Shown: in pieces, positions 17,216 to 25,742 of the stretch
Numbering within the stretch: the first letter of the stretch is position 1
Layout of the letters: every line of letters starts with the position of its first letter
Made by a program: the position numbers and the translations under genes
Assembly (NCBI GenBank): GCA_964519995.1
Contig: CAZFLY010000018.1
Coordinates: 1 to 49,001 of the forward strand
Source: CAZFLY01 sp964519995
GTDB lineage: Bacteria; Planctomycetota; Phycisphaerae; Sedimentisphaerales; Anaerobacaceae
Direction: 5' to 3'
Length of the DNA stretch: 49,001 nt
Notes under the pieces: model-generated
Told to the model about the DNA's origin: nothing
Database searches by the model: none
What the model saw: the letters and a program-made list of their open reading frames with translations, nothing else

Positions 17216-18358
17216 TCAGGAAATCCCCAGCTTTTCTGCGATGATCCGAGTGAATCGTTTGGCAGTGACACGATAGTCGAAGTGTTCTACTGCCCGTTTT
17301 CTTCCTGCTTCGCCCATTTTCTTTCTTAATTCGGCATTTTCCATCAACTGCAAGAGGTAATTTGCAATGTCATGCACGCTCGCCCGGTAATCGACGGTTC
17401 TCGCTCGCTTGAATACTACGCGGTGTCCATCTTCGTAGCCTGATTCGTCACCGACGGTGGCTTCCTTTAGTTTGATTTCCTGTGCGATGCTGGCAAGGAA
17501 AGCATTCTGACCATGCACCATTGTATCGAGCATTCCCATCGCCTTTATTCCGACTACGGGTTTCTCACAGGATGCTGCCTCGACTTGAATCATTCCAAAG
17601 CCTTCGAGGCGTGAGGGAGCAGCGTAGATATCACAAGCAGCGAGTAGGTAGGGCATGAAGTTCCGACTGATTACGTTTGAGGTAAATACGACGTTTTTGT
17701 CGATTCCAAGTTGTGTCGCTAATTGCATATCTATTAGATTCTGCTGCTCGGTTCTTGGCTGGGGCCAGACCTTGCAGACGTACTTCCAATCGGGGGCTTT
17801 GGTGTCAATAAGTGATAGTGCCTGCATAACTTCCTGGGCGCCTTTGCTGGTAGCGTCACCGCCTATGGTCATGATCAGGATCTGGTCCGGAGCAACGCCG
17901 AGAGAATCTCTTACTGCGGCAATTTTTGGGTCAGTTTTATCACGTGGAATAAATGAATCCGTGTCGCATCCAACAGGTAGTATCTGTATATTTTTGCCGT
18001 TAAGACCATCACGGATGTAGACGTTTTTAACCCATTTAGAGGTAACGAGGATTAGTGGCAATGTTTCGAGAATTTCCTGGTAGTTTGCCATATAGCCATC
18101 TGCGACGAGCCAAGGGACAGGCTGGATGCCATAGCGCTGTGGGTGCAGAACGAGATAAGGTGTATGACCCCAGTAGCCAACACCAACTACCACATTCGGC
18201 TCGAACCAGCGGTAGTACCACTCTTTTTCCTGGGCCGATTCGAAGTGGACTGAGTGGACGTCAACTCCAAGTTGCTCCAGACCCTTATGCAGGAGGTTGC
18301 CTTGTGTTGCCAGTCCCGCTGGCGAGGGCGGGTAGTCATAAAGAATAAGGACTTTCAT
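17216..18358 (-). CDS. GT4-family glycosyltransferase
   Basis: The 380-residue protein starts MKVLILYDYPPSPAGLATQG, a GT-B N-terminal domain. The C-terminal domain contains IMTIGGDATSKGAQEV and the GT4 E-x7-E motif (EGFGMIQVEA). The start at 18358 has AGGAG 7 bases upstream and lies 4 bases after the deacetylase stop; the longer frame from 18460 overlaps the deacetylase gene and is less likely. A retaining transfer from a nucleotide sugar is expected for the family, but donor and acceptor are unknown. The pairing with a PIG-L deacetylase recalls MshA/MshB and BshA/BshB of low-molecular-weight thiol synthesis, though this sequence is not an obvious member of either. Confidence 0.88.
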   Translation of the reverse strand: MKVLILYDYPPSPAGLATQGNLLHKGLEQLGVDVHSVHFESAQEKEWYYRWFEPNVVVGVGYWGHTPYLVLHPQRYGIQPVPWLVADGYMANYQEILETLPLILVTSKWVKNVYIRDGLNGKNIQILPVGCDTDSFIPRDKTDPKIAAVRDSLGVAPDQILIMTIGGDATSKGAQEVMQALSLIDTKAPDWKYVCKVWPQPRTEQQNLIDMQLATQLGIDKNVVFTSNVISRNFMPYLLAACDIYAAPSRLEGFGMIQVEAASCEKPVVGIKAMGMLDTMVHGQNAFLASIAQEIKLKEATVGDESGYEDGHRVVFKRARTVDYRASVHDIANYLLQLMENAELRKKMGEAGRKRAVEHFDYRVTAKRFTRIIAEKLGIS

Positions 18359-18362
18359 TTTT

Positions 18363-18998
18363 TTACTCCTTTTCTGATTGTGTTCGGCGGTCCGTATGCT
18401 CGAAGCGCCAGAATGCCTCCCTGCGTGGTGTAGTTTTAGCTTCGAAGGTATCCGGGCCAAATCCGTATATCTTGGTCATCAACTCATATTTTCTCTGCCA
18501 GACTTCTGGTGGCAAGTCAATTTGTAAGTCGGCGTTTTCTATTGGTCGGGGCAAATACTTTCTTTTGCCATCTTCGTAAGCGAACATCCACAGATGCTTT
18601 GCGCTGAGCCGACCAGCTTGCCAGAGTTTATTGACTGCCTTTGCCGTTTCTTCGTGGCGGAGGTGGCGTGTGTATTCTCCCTCAAAGTGGTGTGTGATAA
18701 TCAGATCAAATTGTTGCGAGCCAAGTAAATCACAAATTGTGTTTTGGACGAGAACCTCGTCAAGTGGTGTTTGTTCAGGACAGTCATCGAGATCGCCCAT
18801 TGCCCCGGTGGCGTTGAGAATTTTTAGAGCATGAAAAAATTTTGATGCCCGGTCTCGGTCGCTTTTTCTGCAGAGTGTAATGATGATCCACCTGGTCTGG
18901 GGGTGCATTAGTATTATGCCACCCGCCCAGAGTGTTTCATCGTCAGGGTGGGCTACAACTACAGCGCAACTGCGAAAGCCGAACTCGGCGTTGCTCAT
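18363..18998 (-). CDS. PIG-L family deacetylase
   Basis: The 211-residue protein belongs to the LmbE/PIG-L family of zinc-dependent N-deacetylases. AHPDDE at residues 16-21 supplies the Asp and a zinc ligand, and HHFEGEYTRHLRHEE supplies the downstream His residues. Known members remove acetyl from GlcNAc-linked substrates. It is the first gene of the operon, with GGG about 8 bases before the ATG. The operon order (deacetylase, glycosyltransferase, glycosidase) suggests that an amino-sugar conjugate is made and trimmed; this is inference. Confidence 0.88.
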   Translation of the reverse strand: MSNAEFGFRSCAVVVAHPDDETLWAGGIILMHPQTRWIIITLCRKSDRDRASKFFHALKILNATGAMGDLDDCPEQTPLDEVLVQNTICDLLGSQQFDLIITHHFEGEYTRHLRHEETAKAVNKLWQAGRLSAKHLWMFAYEDGKRKYLPRPIENADLQIDLPPEVWQRKYELMTKIYGFGPDTFEAKTTPRREAFWRFEHTDRRTQSEKE

Positions 18999-19085
18999 TT
19001 TGTACCCTTACTGTGTAATGCTGTACAGGCTACCGTAAAGCCAGCAACTTGACGATACCGAGATTTATTTTGCGCTACAATCACT

Positions 19086-19099
19086 ATTGTTATAACAAT
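19086..19099. promoter_or_regulatory. Perfect 14-bp palindrome, possible operator
   Basis: ATTGTTATAACAAT is its own reverse complement. It lies between the divergent PIG-L operon and nifJ, directly after a TACAAT hexamer (19076-19081). It could bind a dimeric regulator. The regulator is not identifiable, and a chance palindrome in AT-rich DNA is possible. Confidence 0.4.
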
Positions 19100-19220
19100 G
19101 TCAAGTGCGAAGTGACAAAAATCATACGAATAGTGCATCGACAATCTCGTCGTTTTCAGTGTGACGGTTCAAACCTTGATTGACAAAGGTAAGTAGATCG
19201 CGATCGTGAAGAATTTTGTG

Positions 19221-19249
19221 TTGCCATGAAGTTGAAAAAAGTGTATAAA
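19221..19249 (+). promoter_or_regulatory. Promoter of nifJ
   Basis: TTGCCA (19221-19226) and TATAAA (19244-19249) are separated by 17 bases. The leader would be about 157 bases. Confidence 0.5.
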
Positions 19250-19350
19250 AAGGTTTTCTGCATATAGGGCGTTTTGGAAGCCGAGAGGGGTATTGTTTTT
19301 TGATGACAACCAGCTGCCTTGCAGGAAACCAGGTGTAGGAATAACCTTCG

Positions 19351-19398
19351 ATGAGGAGGTTTTTCGGGTTTAAGTTGTTTTTTGCCTTTGTGTTATAG
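19351..19398 (+). CDS. Possible 15-codon leader peptide
   Basis: The open frame MRRFFGFKLFFAFVL* has TAGGA about 9 bases upstream and stops 14 bases before the nifJ ATG. Its codons 2 and 3 are AGG AGG, which would also pair with the ribosome's anti-Shine-Dalgarno. The close spacing would allow coupling to nifJ. Chance is a realistic alternative. Confidence 0.25.
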   Translation: MRRFFGFKLFFAFVL

Positions 19399-19412
19399 AA
19401 AGTGGAGAAACG

Positions 19413-22400
19413 ATGAAGCGCAGAATGGTTACGATTGACGGTAATACAGCGGTGGCCCACGTGGCCCACGCGACGAACGAAGTAATTGCGATCTATCCGA
19501 TTACTCCCAGCTCGTCGATGGGCGAGTTTGCGGATGCGAAGACTGCCAAGGGCGAATCCAATATATGGGGAACGGTGCCTTCCGTTACGGAGATGCAATC
19601 GGAAGCTGGTGCTGCCGGCGCCGTGCACGGAGCGTTGGCAACCGGAGCTTTGACTACGACTTTTACCGCCTCGCAGGGACTGCTGCTGATGATACCGAAT
19701 ATGTACAAGATTGCGGGTGAATTGTTGCCGACCGTGTTTCATATTTCAGCTCGTTCATTGGCGTGTCAGGCACTTTCAATATTTGGTGACCATTCAGATG
19801 TCATGACCTGTCGTGAGACGGGCTTTGCCATGATTGCTGCCTGCAACATACAGGAAGTTATGGATTTTGCGCTTATTGCGCAACAAGCGACACTGGCCAC
19901 GCGAGTGCCATTTCTGCACTTCTTCGATGGTTTCCGGACCAGTCACGAGGTGCAGAAGGTTGAAGAGCTAACGACGGATGATATGCGGGCCATGATAGAC
20001 AACGAACTGGTGGCGGCGCACAAGGCAAGGGCGCTGACGCCGGATAGGCCGATGATCAGCGGCACCGCCCAGAATCCGGATGTGTACTTCCAGGGCAGAG
20101 AAACGGTCAACAAATTCTATATAGCGGCGCCCGCTATTGTTCAGGAGGCAATGGATAAGTTTGCGAAGGTTGTGGGCCGACAGTACAAGCTGTTTGATTA
20201 TATCGGGGCACCGGACGCGGAGAAGGTTATCGTGATTATGGGCTCCGGTGCTGATACGGCGCATGAGACGGCCGAGTATCTGGTGTCTAAAGGCGAGAAA
20301 ATCGGTGTGGTGAAGGTGCGGTTGTTCCGACCGTTTAGCACCAAGCATTTTATTCAAATACTACCGAAGACAGTAAAGAAGATAGCGGTTCTGGACAGGA
20401 CGAAAGAGCCGGGAGCGCTGGGCGAGCCGATGTACCTGGATGTACGGACAGCGATCGGCGAGGCAATGGCCGACGGACTCACTTCGTTTGATAAGTATCC
20501 GCTGATTGTTGGCGGGCGATACGGACTTGGCTCGAAGGAGTTCACGCCTGCCATGGTCAAGGCCGTGTTTGACAATCTTGATGCGAAGCAGCCAAAGAAT
20601 AACTTCAGTGTGGGTATCATCGATGATGTGACGAACAAGAGCCTGGATGTTGACGAGTCGTTTGATATCTCGAGTGAGGGTTTCTTCTCCGGTATGTTCT
20701 GGGGCCTCGGCTCTGATGGAACGGTGGGTGCAAATCGCAATTCGATCAAGATAATCGGCGAACTAACAGACAATTATGCCCAGGCATACTTCGTATACGA
20801 TTCAAGGAAAGCAGGGGCCGTGACTATTTCGCACCTTCGGTTCGGAGATCGTATTATTCGCAGGCCTTACCTATTGAGTAAAGCTGATTTTGTTGCGTGC
20901 CACAATCCAATCTTTTTGGAAAAATATGATATGCTTTCGGCGGCACGTGATGGGGCGACATTCCTTCTGACAAGCAGTCATGGCCCGCAAGAGGTCTGGG
21001 ATACACTGCCCGTGGAAGTTCAGAAGCAGATAATTGATAAGAAGCTAAAATTCTTTGTGATTGATGCGATATCGCTAGCGCAAGAGCTTGGATTGGGCGC
21101 ACGGATAAATGTGATTATGCAAATGGCATTTTTCAAGATAAGCAGCATCATTCCGCTGGATACGGCAGTCAAGGCGATCAAGGATGCGATTCAGAAGACA
21201 TACGGCAAGAAGGGTGAGAAGGTTGTTCAGATGAACTATGCGGCAGTGGATGGCACGCTGGATAAGGTGTTTGAGGTAAAGGTGCCGGATAAGGTGACGA
21301 GCAAAATAAAAGTGCGCCAGCCTGTGCCGGATGATGCACCAGATTTCGTCAAGGAGGTCACCGGTGAGTTAATTGCCCTTCGAGGCGACAAGGTGCCTGT
21401 GAGCAAGATGCCTGTGGATGGCAAATATCCGACAGGTACGACGAAGTATGAGAAGCGAAACATCGCGGTGAAAATTCCGCAGTGGGAGCCTGATGTTTGC
21501 ATTCAGTGTGGGATGTGTTCGCTGGTCTGTCCTCATGCGGCGATAAGGATAAAGGCATACGATGATAAGTATCTCAAGGATGCGCCGAAGACCTTTAAGA
21601 GTGCCGATGCCAAAGGCAAGGATTTTAAGGGCATGAAGTTTACAGTGCAGGTGGCGCCGGAGGATTGTACGGGCTGTGGTGCGTGTGTGGAGATGTGTCC
21701 GGCGCAGGAAAAAGACGCTAACAAACAACCCACCGCGCGCAAGGCGATAAATATGACGCTGCAGGAGCCGTTGCGTGAGCAAGAGCGTGAGAACTATAAT
21801 TATTTCCTGTCGATTCCAAACACGAACCCAGGGTTGTTTAAGGCCGGGACCGTCAAGGGCAGCCAGTTGGTTGAGCCTTTGTTTGAGTATTCGGGCGCGT
21901 GCGCGGGTTGCGGTGAGACAGCGTATGTTAAGCTTCTGACACAGCTATTTGGTGACCGAGCACTGATTGGTAACGCCACGGGATGCTCGTCCATTTATGG
22001 CGGGAATCTTCCTACGACGCCTTATACCAAGAGAGCCGATGGCCGTGGGCCGACCTGGAGCAATAGCTTGTTTGAGGATACTGCTGAGTTTGCGATGGGC
22101 ATGCGGTTGACGGTTGACAAGTTCAGGGAACGAGCCCTTGATTTACTCGGCAAAGTTGCCTCAAAGGGTTGTGTTGACAAGGAGCTGGCAGAGGAGATTC
22201 GAGCGGCGACACTGGCGAACGATCTGGAGCAGAGTGCCATCGAAGAGCAGCGCAGGCGCATTGAAGAATTGAAGAAAATGTGCGACAAAAGCAAGTGCGA
22301 GCAGTGCGAACAACTTTTACAGGTAGCGGACTATCTTGTTCGCAAAAGTGTGTGGGGTCTTGGCGGTGACGGCTGGGCGTATGATATTGGCTACGGCGGG

Positions 22401-23054
22401 CTTGACCATGTGTTGGCCAGTGGTGTGAATGTGAATTTGCTTGTTCTGGATACGGAGGTATATTCGAACACCGGTGGCCAAATGTCAAAATCGACACCGA
22501 GAGCCGCAGTGGCGAAGTTCGCTGCGGGTGGCAAGCCTTCGCCCAAAAAAGACCTTGGACTGCTTGCCATGACTTACGGCAATATCTACGTGGCGAAAGT
22601 CGCAGTTGGCGCGAACGCTAACCAGACGGTGAAGGCATTTGTGGAAGCCGAGGCCTATCCAGGGCCATCGCTTATAATTGCCTACGCACATTGCATTGCT
22701 CATGGCATAAACATGACGACCGGCTATCAGGAACAGAAAAAAGCTGTGACGTGCGGACATTGGCCTTTGTGCAGATTTGATCCGCGCCTGAAAGAGCAGG
22801 GCAAGAATCCACTGCAGCTTGATTCCAAAGCCCCAACGGTCGAGTTTGAGGAATATGCATACGGCGAGAATAGATACCGTACGCTGAGACAGTCGAAGCC
22901 TGAAATTGCGGCAGAATTGATGAAGCTCGCGACGGGTGATGCGACGGCAAGGTATCGTTTGATGGAACAGCTTTCAAAGCTCAAGTGTGGTGAGGTGGGC
23001 GAAGAGGAAATTGAGAAGGGGGCAAGATTAGAAACGCAGCCTGTAGGGAAATGA
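19413..23054 (+). CDS. nifJ: Pyruvate:ferredoxin (flavodoxin) oxidoreductase
   Basis: The single-chain homodimeric enzyme converts pyruvate and CoA to acetyl-CoA and CO2, passing electrons to ferredoxin. Its 1213 residues match the full-length family. Domain I contains YPITPSS and GAAGAVHGAL, and the CoA-binding and gamma domains follow. A 2x[4Fe-4S] ferredoxin domain has CIQCGMCSLVCPH (about 695-707) and CTGCGACVEMCP (about 751-762). The TPP domain has GACAGCGE (about 829), GNATGCSSIYGGN and GDGWAYDIGYGG (about 986). GGAG lies 7 bases before the ATG. The gene ends one base before a lipoprotein gene. Its presence points to oxygen-independent pyruvate metabolism. Confidence 0.98.
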   Translation: MKRRMVTIDGNTAVAHVAHATNEVIAIYPITPSSSMGEFADAKTAKGESNIWGTVPSVTEMQSEAGAAGAVHGALATGALTTTFTASQGLLLMIPNMYKIAGELLPTVFHISARSLACQALSIFGDHSDVMTCRETGFAMIAACNIQEVMDFALIAQQATLATRVPFLHFFDGFRTSHEVQKVEELTTDDMRAMIDNELVAAHKARALTPDRPMISGTAQNPDVYFQGRETVNKFYIAAPAIVQEAMDKFAKVVGRQYKLFDYIGAPDAEKVIVIMGSGADTAHETAEYLVSKGEKIGVVKVRLFRPFSTKHFIQILPKTVKKIAVLDRTKEPGALGEPMYLDVRTAIGEAMADGLTSFDKYPLIVGGRYGLGSKEFTPAMVKAVFDNLDAKQPKNNFSVGIIDDVTNKSLDVDESFDISSEGFFSGMFWGLGSDGTVGANRNSIKIIGELTDNYAQAYFVYDSRKAGAVTISHLRFGDRIIRRPYLLSKADFVACHNPIFLEKYDMLSAARDGATFLLTSSHGPQEVWDTLPVEVQKQIIDKKLKFFVIDAISLAQELGLGARINVIMQMAFFKISSIIPLDTAVKAIKDAIQKTYGKKGEKVVQMNYAAVDGTLDKVFEVKVPDKVTSKIKVRQPVPDDAPDFVKEVTGELIALRGDKVPVSKMPVDGKYPTGTTKYEKRNIAVKIPQWEPDVCIQCGMCSLVCPHAAIRIKAYDDKYLKDAPKTFKSADAKGKDFKGMKFTVQVAPEDCTGCGACVEMCPAQEKDANKQPTARKAINMTLQEPLREQERENYNYFLSIPNTNPGLFKAGTVKGSQLVEPLFEYSGACAGCGETAYVKLLTQLFGDRALIGNATGCSSIYGGNLPTTPYTKRADGRGPTWSNSLFEDTAEFAMGMRLTVDKFRERALDLLGKVASKGCVDKELAEEIRAATLANDLEQSAIEEQRRRIEELKKMCDKSKCEQCEQLLQVADYLVRKSVWGLGGDGWAYDIGYGGLDHVLASGVNVNLLVLDTEVYSNTGGQMSKSTPRAAVAKFAAGGKPSPKKDLGLLAMTYGNIYVAKVAVGANANQTVKAFVEAEAYPGPSLIIAYAHCIAHGINMTTGYQEQKKAVTCGHWPLCRFDPRLKEQGKNPLQLDSKAPTVEFEEYAYGENRYRTLRQSKPEIAAELMKLATGDATARYRLMEQLSKLKCGEVGEEEIEKGARLETQPVGK

Positions 23055-23055
23055 C

Positions 23056-23889
23056 ATGAATAATTGGTTATTGAAAGCGTGTTGGTTAATTGCCTTGATG
23101 GCCTTTGTAGTTGGTGGGTGCGGCAATGTTTTTAAGATTGATAGAGCAAGCCAGGCGGAGGACTTTACCAGTGGTCCTGACGTTGAGACGCTTGTGGTCC
23201 ACGGCGATTATGCAGTTGGGGCGCTTGCGGTAACCGGCGGACTTGATACCTGGATGAAGGTAACGAGGCTTAATCTTGAGTGTGTAGTTACTTTTTATCA
23301 GCCGGATGGCAGCTTTTATCTAACCGAACATGAATGTGAGATTTACCCATGGTCGAATTCTATTCGCATCTCGGCGCAGGAGCCGATGGGCAAGTTAATG
23401 TGGCAGCTCTCTAACGGTCATTTCAGCATGCTGCAAGGCAATGAAAGAGTCGATGTCTTGAACTCAGTATCCTATCGCGACTATGCAGAAGCGATATTGA
23501 ACATAACAACGGCACCGGTGCGGTTGTTGGATCAGAAAAGCGAATACCTCAAAAAGCCCGAGCCCGTAAAAATAGCAGGTCTTTGGTATCACATGATTGA
23601 GCAGGTATATCCTCTTGGCCAGGCGTTGAGCGCGGATATAAAGAAAAAAGGTGACTGGCGATATGAGCCATATTGGTCTGAAGCGATATTTTGCCAGAAC
23701 AGAGATAGCTCTTTTGTGAGTCTGCTCTTTCTCAGTGATGTTGATGAGCAGAAGTTCTTAGCTGTTCGCGCGTATGATTATGACATATACGCTGGACAAA
23801 AGGTGATTGTGCCCAGGAAGATAGAGATATTCAGAACTGATGCACGATCTGTTATTAAGGAACGGTTGGTTACAATAGATTTCAAGTAA
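23056..23889 (+). CDS. Predicted lipoprotein of unknown function
   Basis: The 277-residue protein has a type II signal peptide ending in the lipobox VVGGC (Cys at residue 22), so it should be lipid-anchored. The rest is a soluble beta-rich domain with GDYAVGALAV, TFYQPDGSFYLTEHE and SNSIRISAQEPMGKLMW, a layout seen in outer-membrane-associated LolA/LolB-like folds, but I do not recognise a family. It follows nifJ after a single base and is probably co-transcribed with it, although a functional link is not obvious. Confidence 0.75.
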   Translation: MNNWLLKACWLIALMAFVVGGCGNVFKIDRASQAEDFTSGPDVETLVVHGDYAVGALAVTGGLDTWMKVTRLNLECVVTFYQPDGSFYLTEHECEIYPWSNSIRISAQEPMGKLMWQLSNGHFSMLQGNERVDVLNSVSYRDYAEAILNITTAPVRLLDQKSEYLKKPEPVKIAGLWYHMIEQVYPLGQALSADIKKKGDWRYEPYWSEAIFCQNRDSSFVSLLFLSDVDEQKFLAVRAYDYDIYAGQKVIVPRKIEIFRTDARSVIKERLVTIDFK

Positions 23890-24023
23890 TTGCCGGTTTA
23901 AGTCTTATCTATTCCATATAAAGCTAAGCCTACTGTTTGCCTACGCAGCACCGAAAGCTTATGAGTTCTTCAAGAGCTTGATTCCATAATCACGCTGACT
24001 TTGTGGTGGTACGCCAATAATGG

Positions 24024-24353
24024 CTACAGTTTGTATTTGGAGATGAACTTTTCGAAATCGTCGATACGTGCCTTCATCTCTTTCGCACAGTTATATAGAT
24101 AATTCACTCTCTCATCGATTTCCTCAGTGAGCGCTCCTCGATATTCTTGCTTTGTTGCAGTTCTTAACTTCTTGAGACGAGTTGTTATCATTTTTTTCGA
24201 GCCTTGCCAACTCCATTGTTTGGTTTTCCAGCAGAACTCCTGTATATCTTGCCACGAGCAATGTCCACCTATCGCCTTGGCAATCTTATCAAATCGATTC
24301 CACTTCTTGATAAGTCCTATTATTTTTTTCTGTTCCTCTTGTGTGAATTCCAT
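24024..24353 (-). CDS. Small conserved-looking protein of unknown function
   Basis: The roughly 109-residue basic, mostly helical protein begins MEFTQEEQKKIIGLIKKW and ends with a predicted coiled coil (EEIDERVNYLYNCAKEMKAR). The start at 24353 follows a GGGGG run 8 bases upstream; an upstream ATG at 24419 is in frame but lacks such a signal. CSWQDIQEFCWK gives two Cys that are not in a metal-binding spacing. No family is recognised. It stands alone in a decayed neighbourhood. Confidence 0.5.
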   Translation of the reverse strand: MEFTQEEQKKIIGLIKKWNRFDKIAKAIGGHCSWQDIQEFCWKTKQWSWQGSKKMITTRLKKLRTATKQEYRGALTEEIDERVNYLYNCAKEMKARIDDFEKFISKYKL

Positions 24354-24740
24354 GAGTCTGCCCCCTTTCTCTAGGTGATTCAATACTTCGGCATTAAACG
24401 TGCCGCAAAAATATCCCACATCCTTTTTTCGACAGGATTTCAGAGTGACTTTGGGGCTTCAGTGAAGATTCCTATTTGCCTACTATTTCAGATAGGGACG
24501 AAGCGAAGCAGAGATTACCTTTCTCTCGATTAATAAAATAGCCGCATACCTTGGGCTCTTACGCCGACCTTGACGGCAGATTTTTGAACCTCTGAAATGC
24601 TCTTAATGCGGAACTGAACGGAGTAAGTTAAAATTTAATAAGTCGTTGAAAAGTCATAACTTACAGATGAGATCGGCTAAAACCATGCAATAAGCTGGTA
24701 ACAAAGCTATAATAAATGTGGGGAAAATCACAGTTTACCC

Positions 24741-24770
24741 TTGACTTGGTCGATAATTAATCCATACTAT
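24741..24770 (+). promoter_or_regulatory. Promoter of the candidate small RNA
   Basis: TTGACT (24741-24746) and TACTAT (24765-24770) are separated by 18 bases. Transcription would begin near 24776-24777, exactly where the first stem of the RNA starts. Confidence 0.6.
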
Positions 24771-24775
24771 TTAAT

Positions 24776-24833
24776 GGAATCACGATGAGAGGTTAGCCAA
24801 AGGGTTCCGTCCCGAGGCAATGCCTCTTTTTTT
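24776..24833 (+). ncRNA. Candidate 58-nt structured small RNA
   Basis: From the predicted start, GGAATC (24776-24781) can pair with GGTTCC (24803-24808), enclosing a small GG..CC hairpin. An intrinsic terminator follows at once. No plus-strand coding sequence follows within about 500 bases other than a gene relic, so it is not an obvious leader or riboswitch. I do not recognise a known RNA family. It ends next to the 3' end of the minus-strand NYN gene. Confidence 0.45.
24814..24833 (+). terminator. Intrinsic terminator of the candidate small RNA
   Basis: GAGGC (24814-24818), loop AAT and GCCTC (24822-24826) are followed by seven T. The stem is short but GC-rich, and the T-run lies on the plus-strand side. 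Confidence 0.65.
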
Positions 24834-24834
24834 A

Positions 24835-25322
24835 TTATCCTTCATATCCTAATTTATCCTTAAGCGGGTTCATAAATGAGATTTTCTTTGAAAAACTTCG
24901 CAACAATGACGAGTATTTGTGCCGGTTAGGGATAATGAGCCTTAATAGCTTGTTTTGTTTCTCAAGATATTCAACCAGACAATAATAATCACCATCACCA
25001 GAGGCAATAACAGCTTTATCGTAATTTGGATATTCAATCATAGCGTGCATTACCAATTCCGCGTCCACATTCCCCTTTGGCCTGCATTAGGCAAAATCAA
25101 AGTTGGTTTTAAAACCAGAATGTAACCATAGGATTGAAGTGATATATACAAGTTTTGATTCGTTGGCACATAGCCAATGAAGAGGAAGGCCTTACTGACA
25201 CCATACATGTCTTTTAAGTATATTCTGAATCGTTTAAAATCTAGTTTCCAACCTTGAGCCTGGATGGAAAGATTAAGATTTTGGCTATCGATAAAAGCAT
25301 AGTTATTCTTGTATTTCTGCAT
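24835..25322 (-). pseudogene. NYN (LabA/DUF88-like) protein gene, frameshifted
   Basis: Two overlapping minus frames together encode a NYN-domain protein of about 162 residues. The upstream part (25322 to about 25075) has AFIDSQNLNLSI with the first catalytic Asp. The downstream part has KGNVDAELVMHAM and VIASGDGDYYCLVEYL, the other acidic motifs. The frames join if one base is added near the AAAGGGG run at 25075-25081. All three motif blocks are intact, so either the break is a recent mutation or it is a homopolymer error. LabA-like NYN proteins are RNase-like or regulatory; the substrate is unknown. Confidence 0.7.
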
Positions 25323-25394
25323 TTGTATCGTTCCAGCTTTTGGTCATAATAGCCAAGCATTTTAATTTTTCAATTTTTTATTCTCACTTTTTCC

Positions 25395-25549
25395 CCGACC
25401 ATCTCAGCGTGGATAAAGCGGCCTACCAGCCTACGAGGTTGCGGAACTGGCATGCAAGTGGAGACGAAGGCGATATTAATGCAGACAATACTGATGACTT
25501 TAAGGATTTAGCGATACCCTCAAGAAATTGGCTGTGTATCTGTTATTGA
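25395..25549 (+). pseudogene. Relic of a dockerin-type C-terminus
   Basis: The frame reads DKAAYQPTRLRNW, then GDINADNTDDFKDLA and NWL just before a stop. This resembles the calcium-loop and NWL tail of planctomycete dockerin-type proteins, as in the subtilase at 8028 (DLNADGIVNELDF..ENWI). Nothing upstream continues the gene and no start signal is seen, so it appears to be the 3' remnant of a lost secreted protein. Confidence 0.4.
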
Positions 25550-25713
25550 GCATGTCTGAATCATAAGGAAGGTAAAATGACGGCCATGGTGACCTGACTC
25601 TGAATTATGGGCGACAGCAATTCTCTTTGATCAAATATGATCGACAGTGTGTTCAACCCGGGTTGAGTCTGTACCAAAACAGGCCTGCAAGGCCCGATAC
25701 GGGGGCATAAAGC

Positions 25714-25742
25714 TTGACAAATTGGAGTAAAAGGCAATAAAT
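25714..25742 (+). promoter_or_regulatory. Possible promoter of the efflux operon
   Basis: A perfect TTGACA (25714-25719) is followed after 17 bases by ATAAAT (25737-25742), a weak -10. The first start codon is about 75 bases downstream. Confidence 0.35.

Larger units (their letters stand above)
18999..19412. other. Divergent spacer upstream of nifJ
   Basis: It holds a perfect 14-bp palindrome at 19086-19099, a promoter at 19221-19249 and a 15-codon open frame at 19351-19398. No larger gene is visible. Confidence 0.6.
24420..24834. other. Spacer carrying a candidate small RNA
   Basis: Apart from the promoter, RNA and terminator at 24741-24833 I see no gene. The part from 24420 to 24720 has stop codons in all frames and no clear repeat. 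Confidence 0.5.

Noticed and set aside
16002..18998. Assignment of the operon to bacillithiol or mycothiol synthesis
   Set aside because: No Cys ligase gene is present and the glycosyltransferase lacks clear BshA or MshA features, so only the resemblance is reported.
19122..19742. 206-residue minus-strand frame over the nifJ start
   Set aside because: It is antisense to nifJ and its spacer and shows no domain pattern.
24741..24833. Known riboswitch (preQ1, SAM, c-di-GMP or fluoride type)
   Set aside because: The conserved core bases of these classes are missing and no gene follows in the right place.
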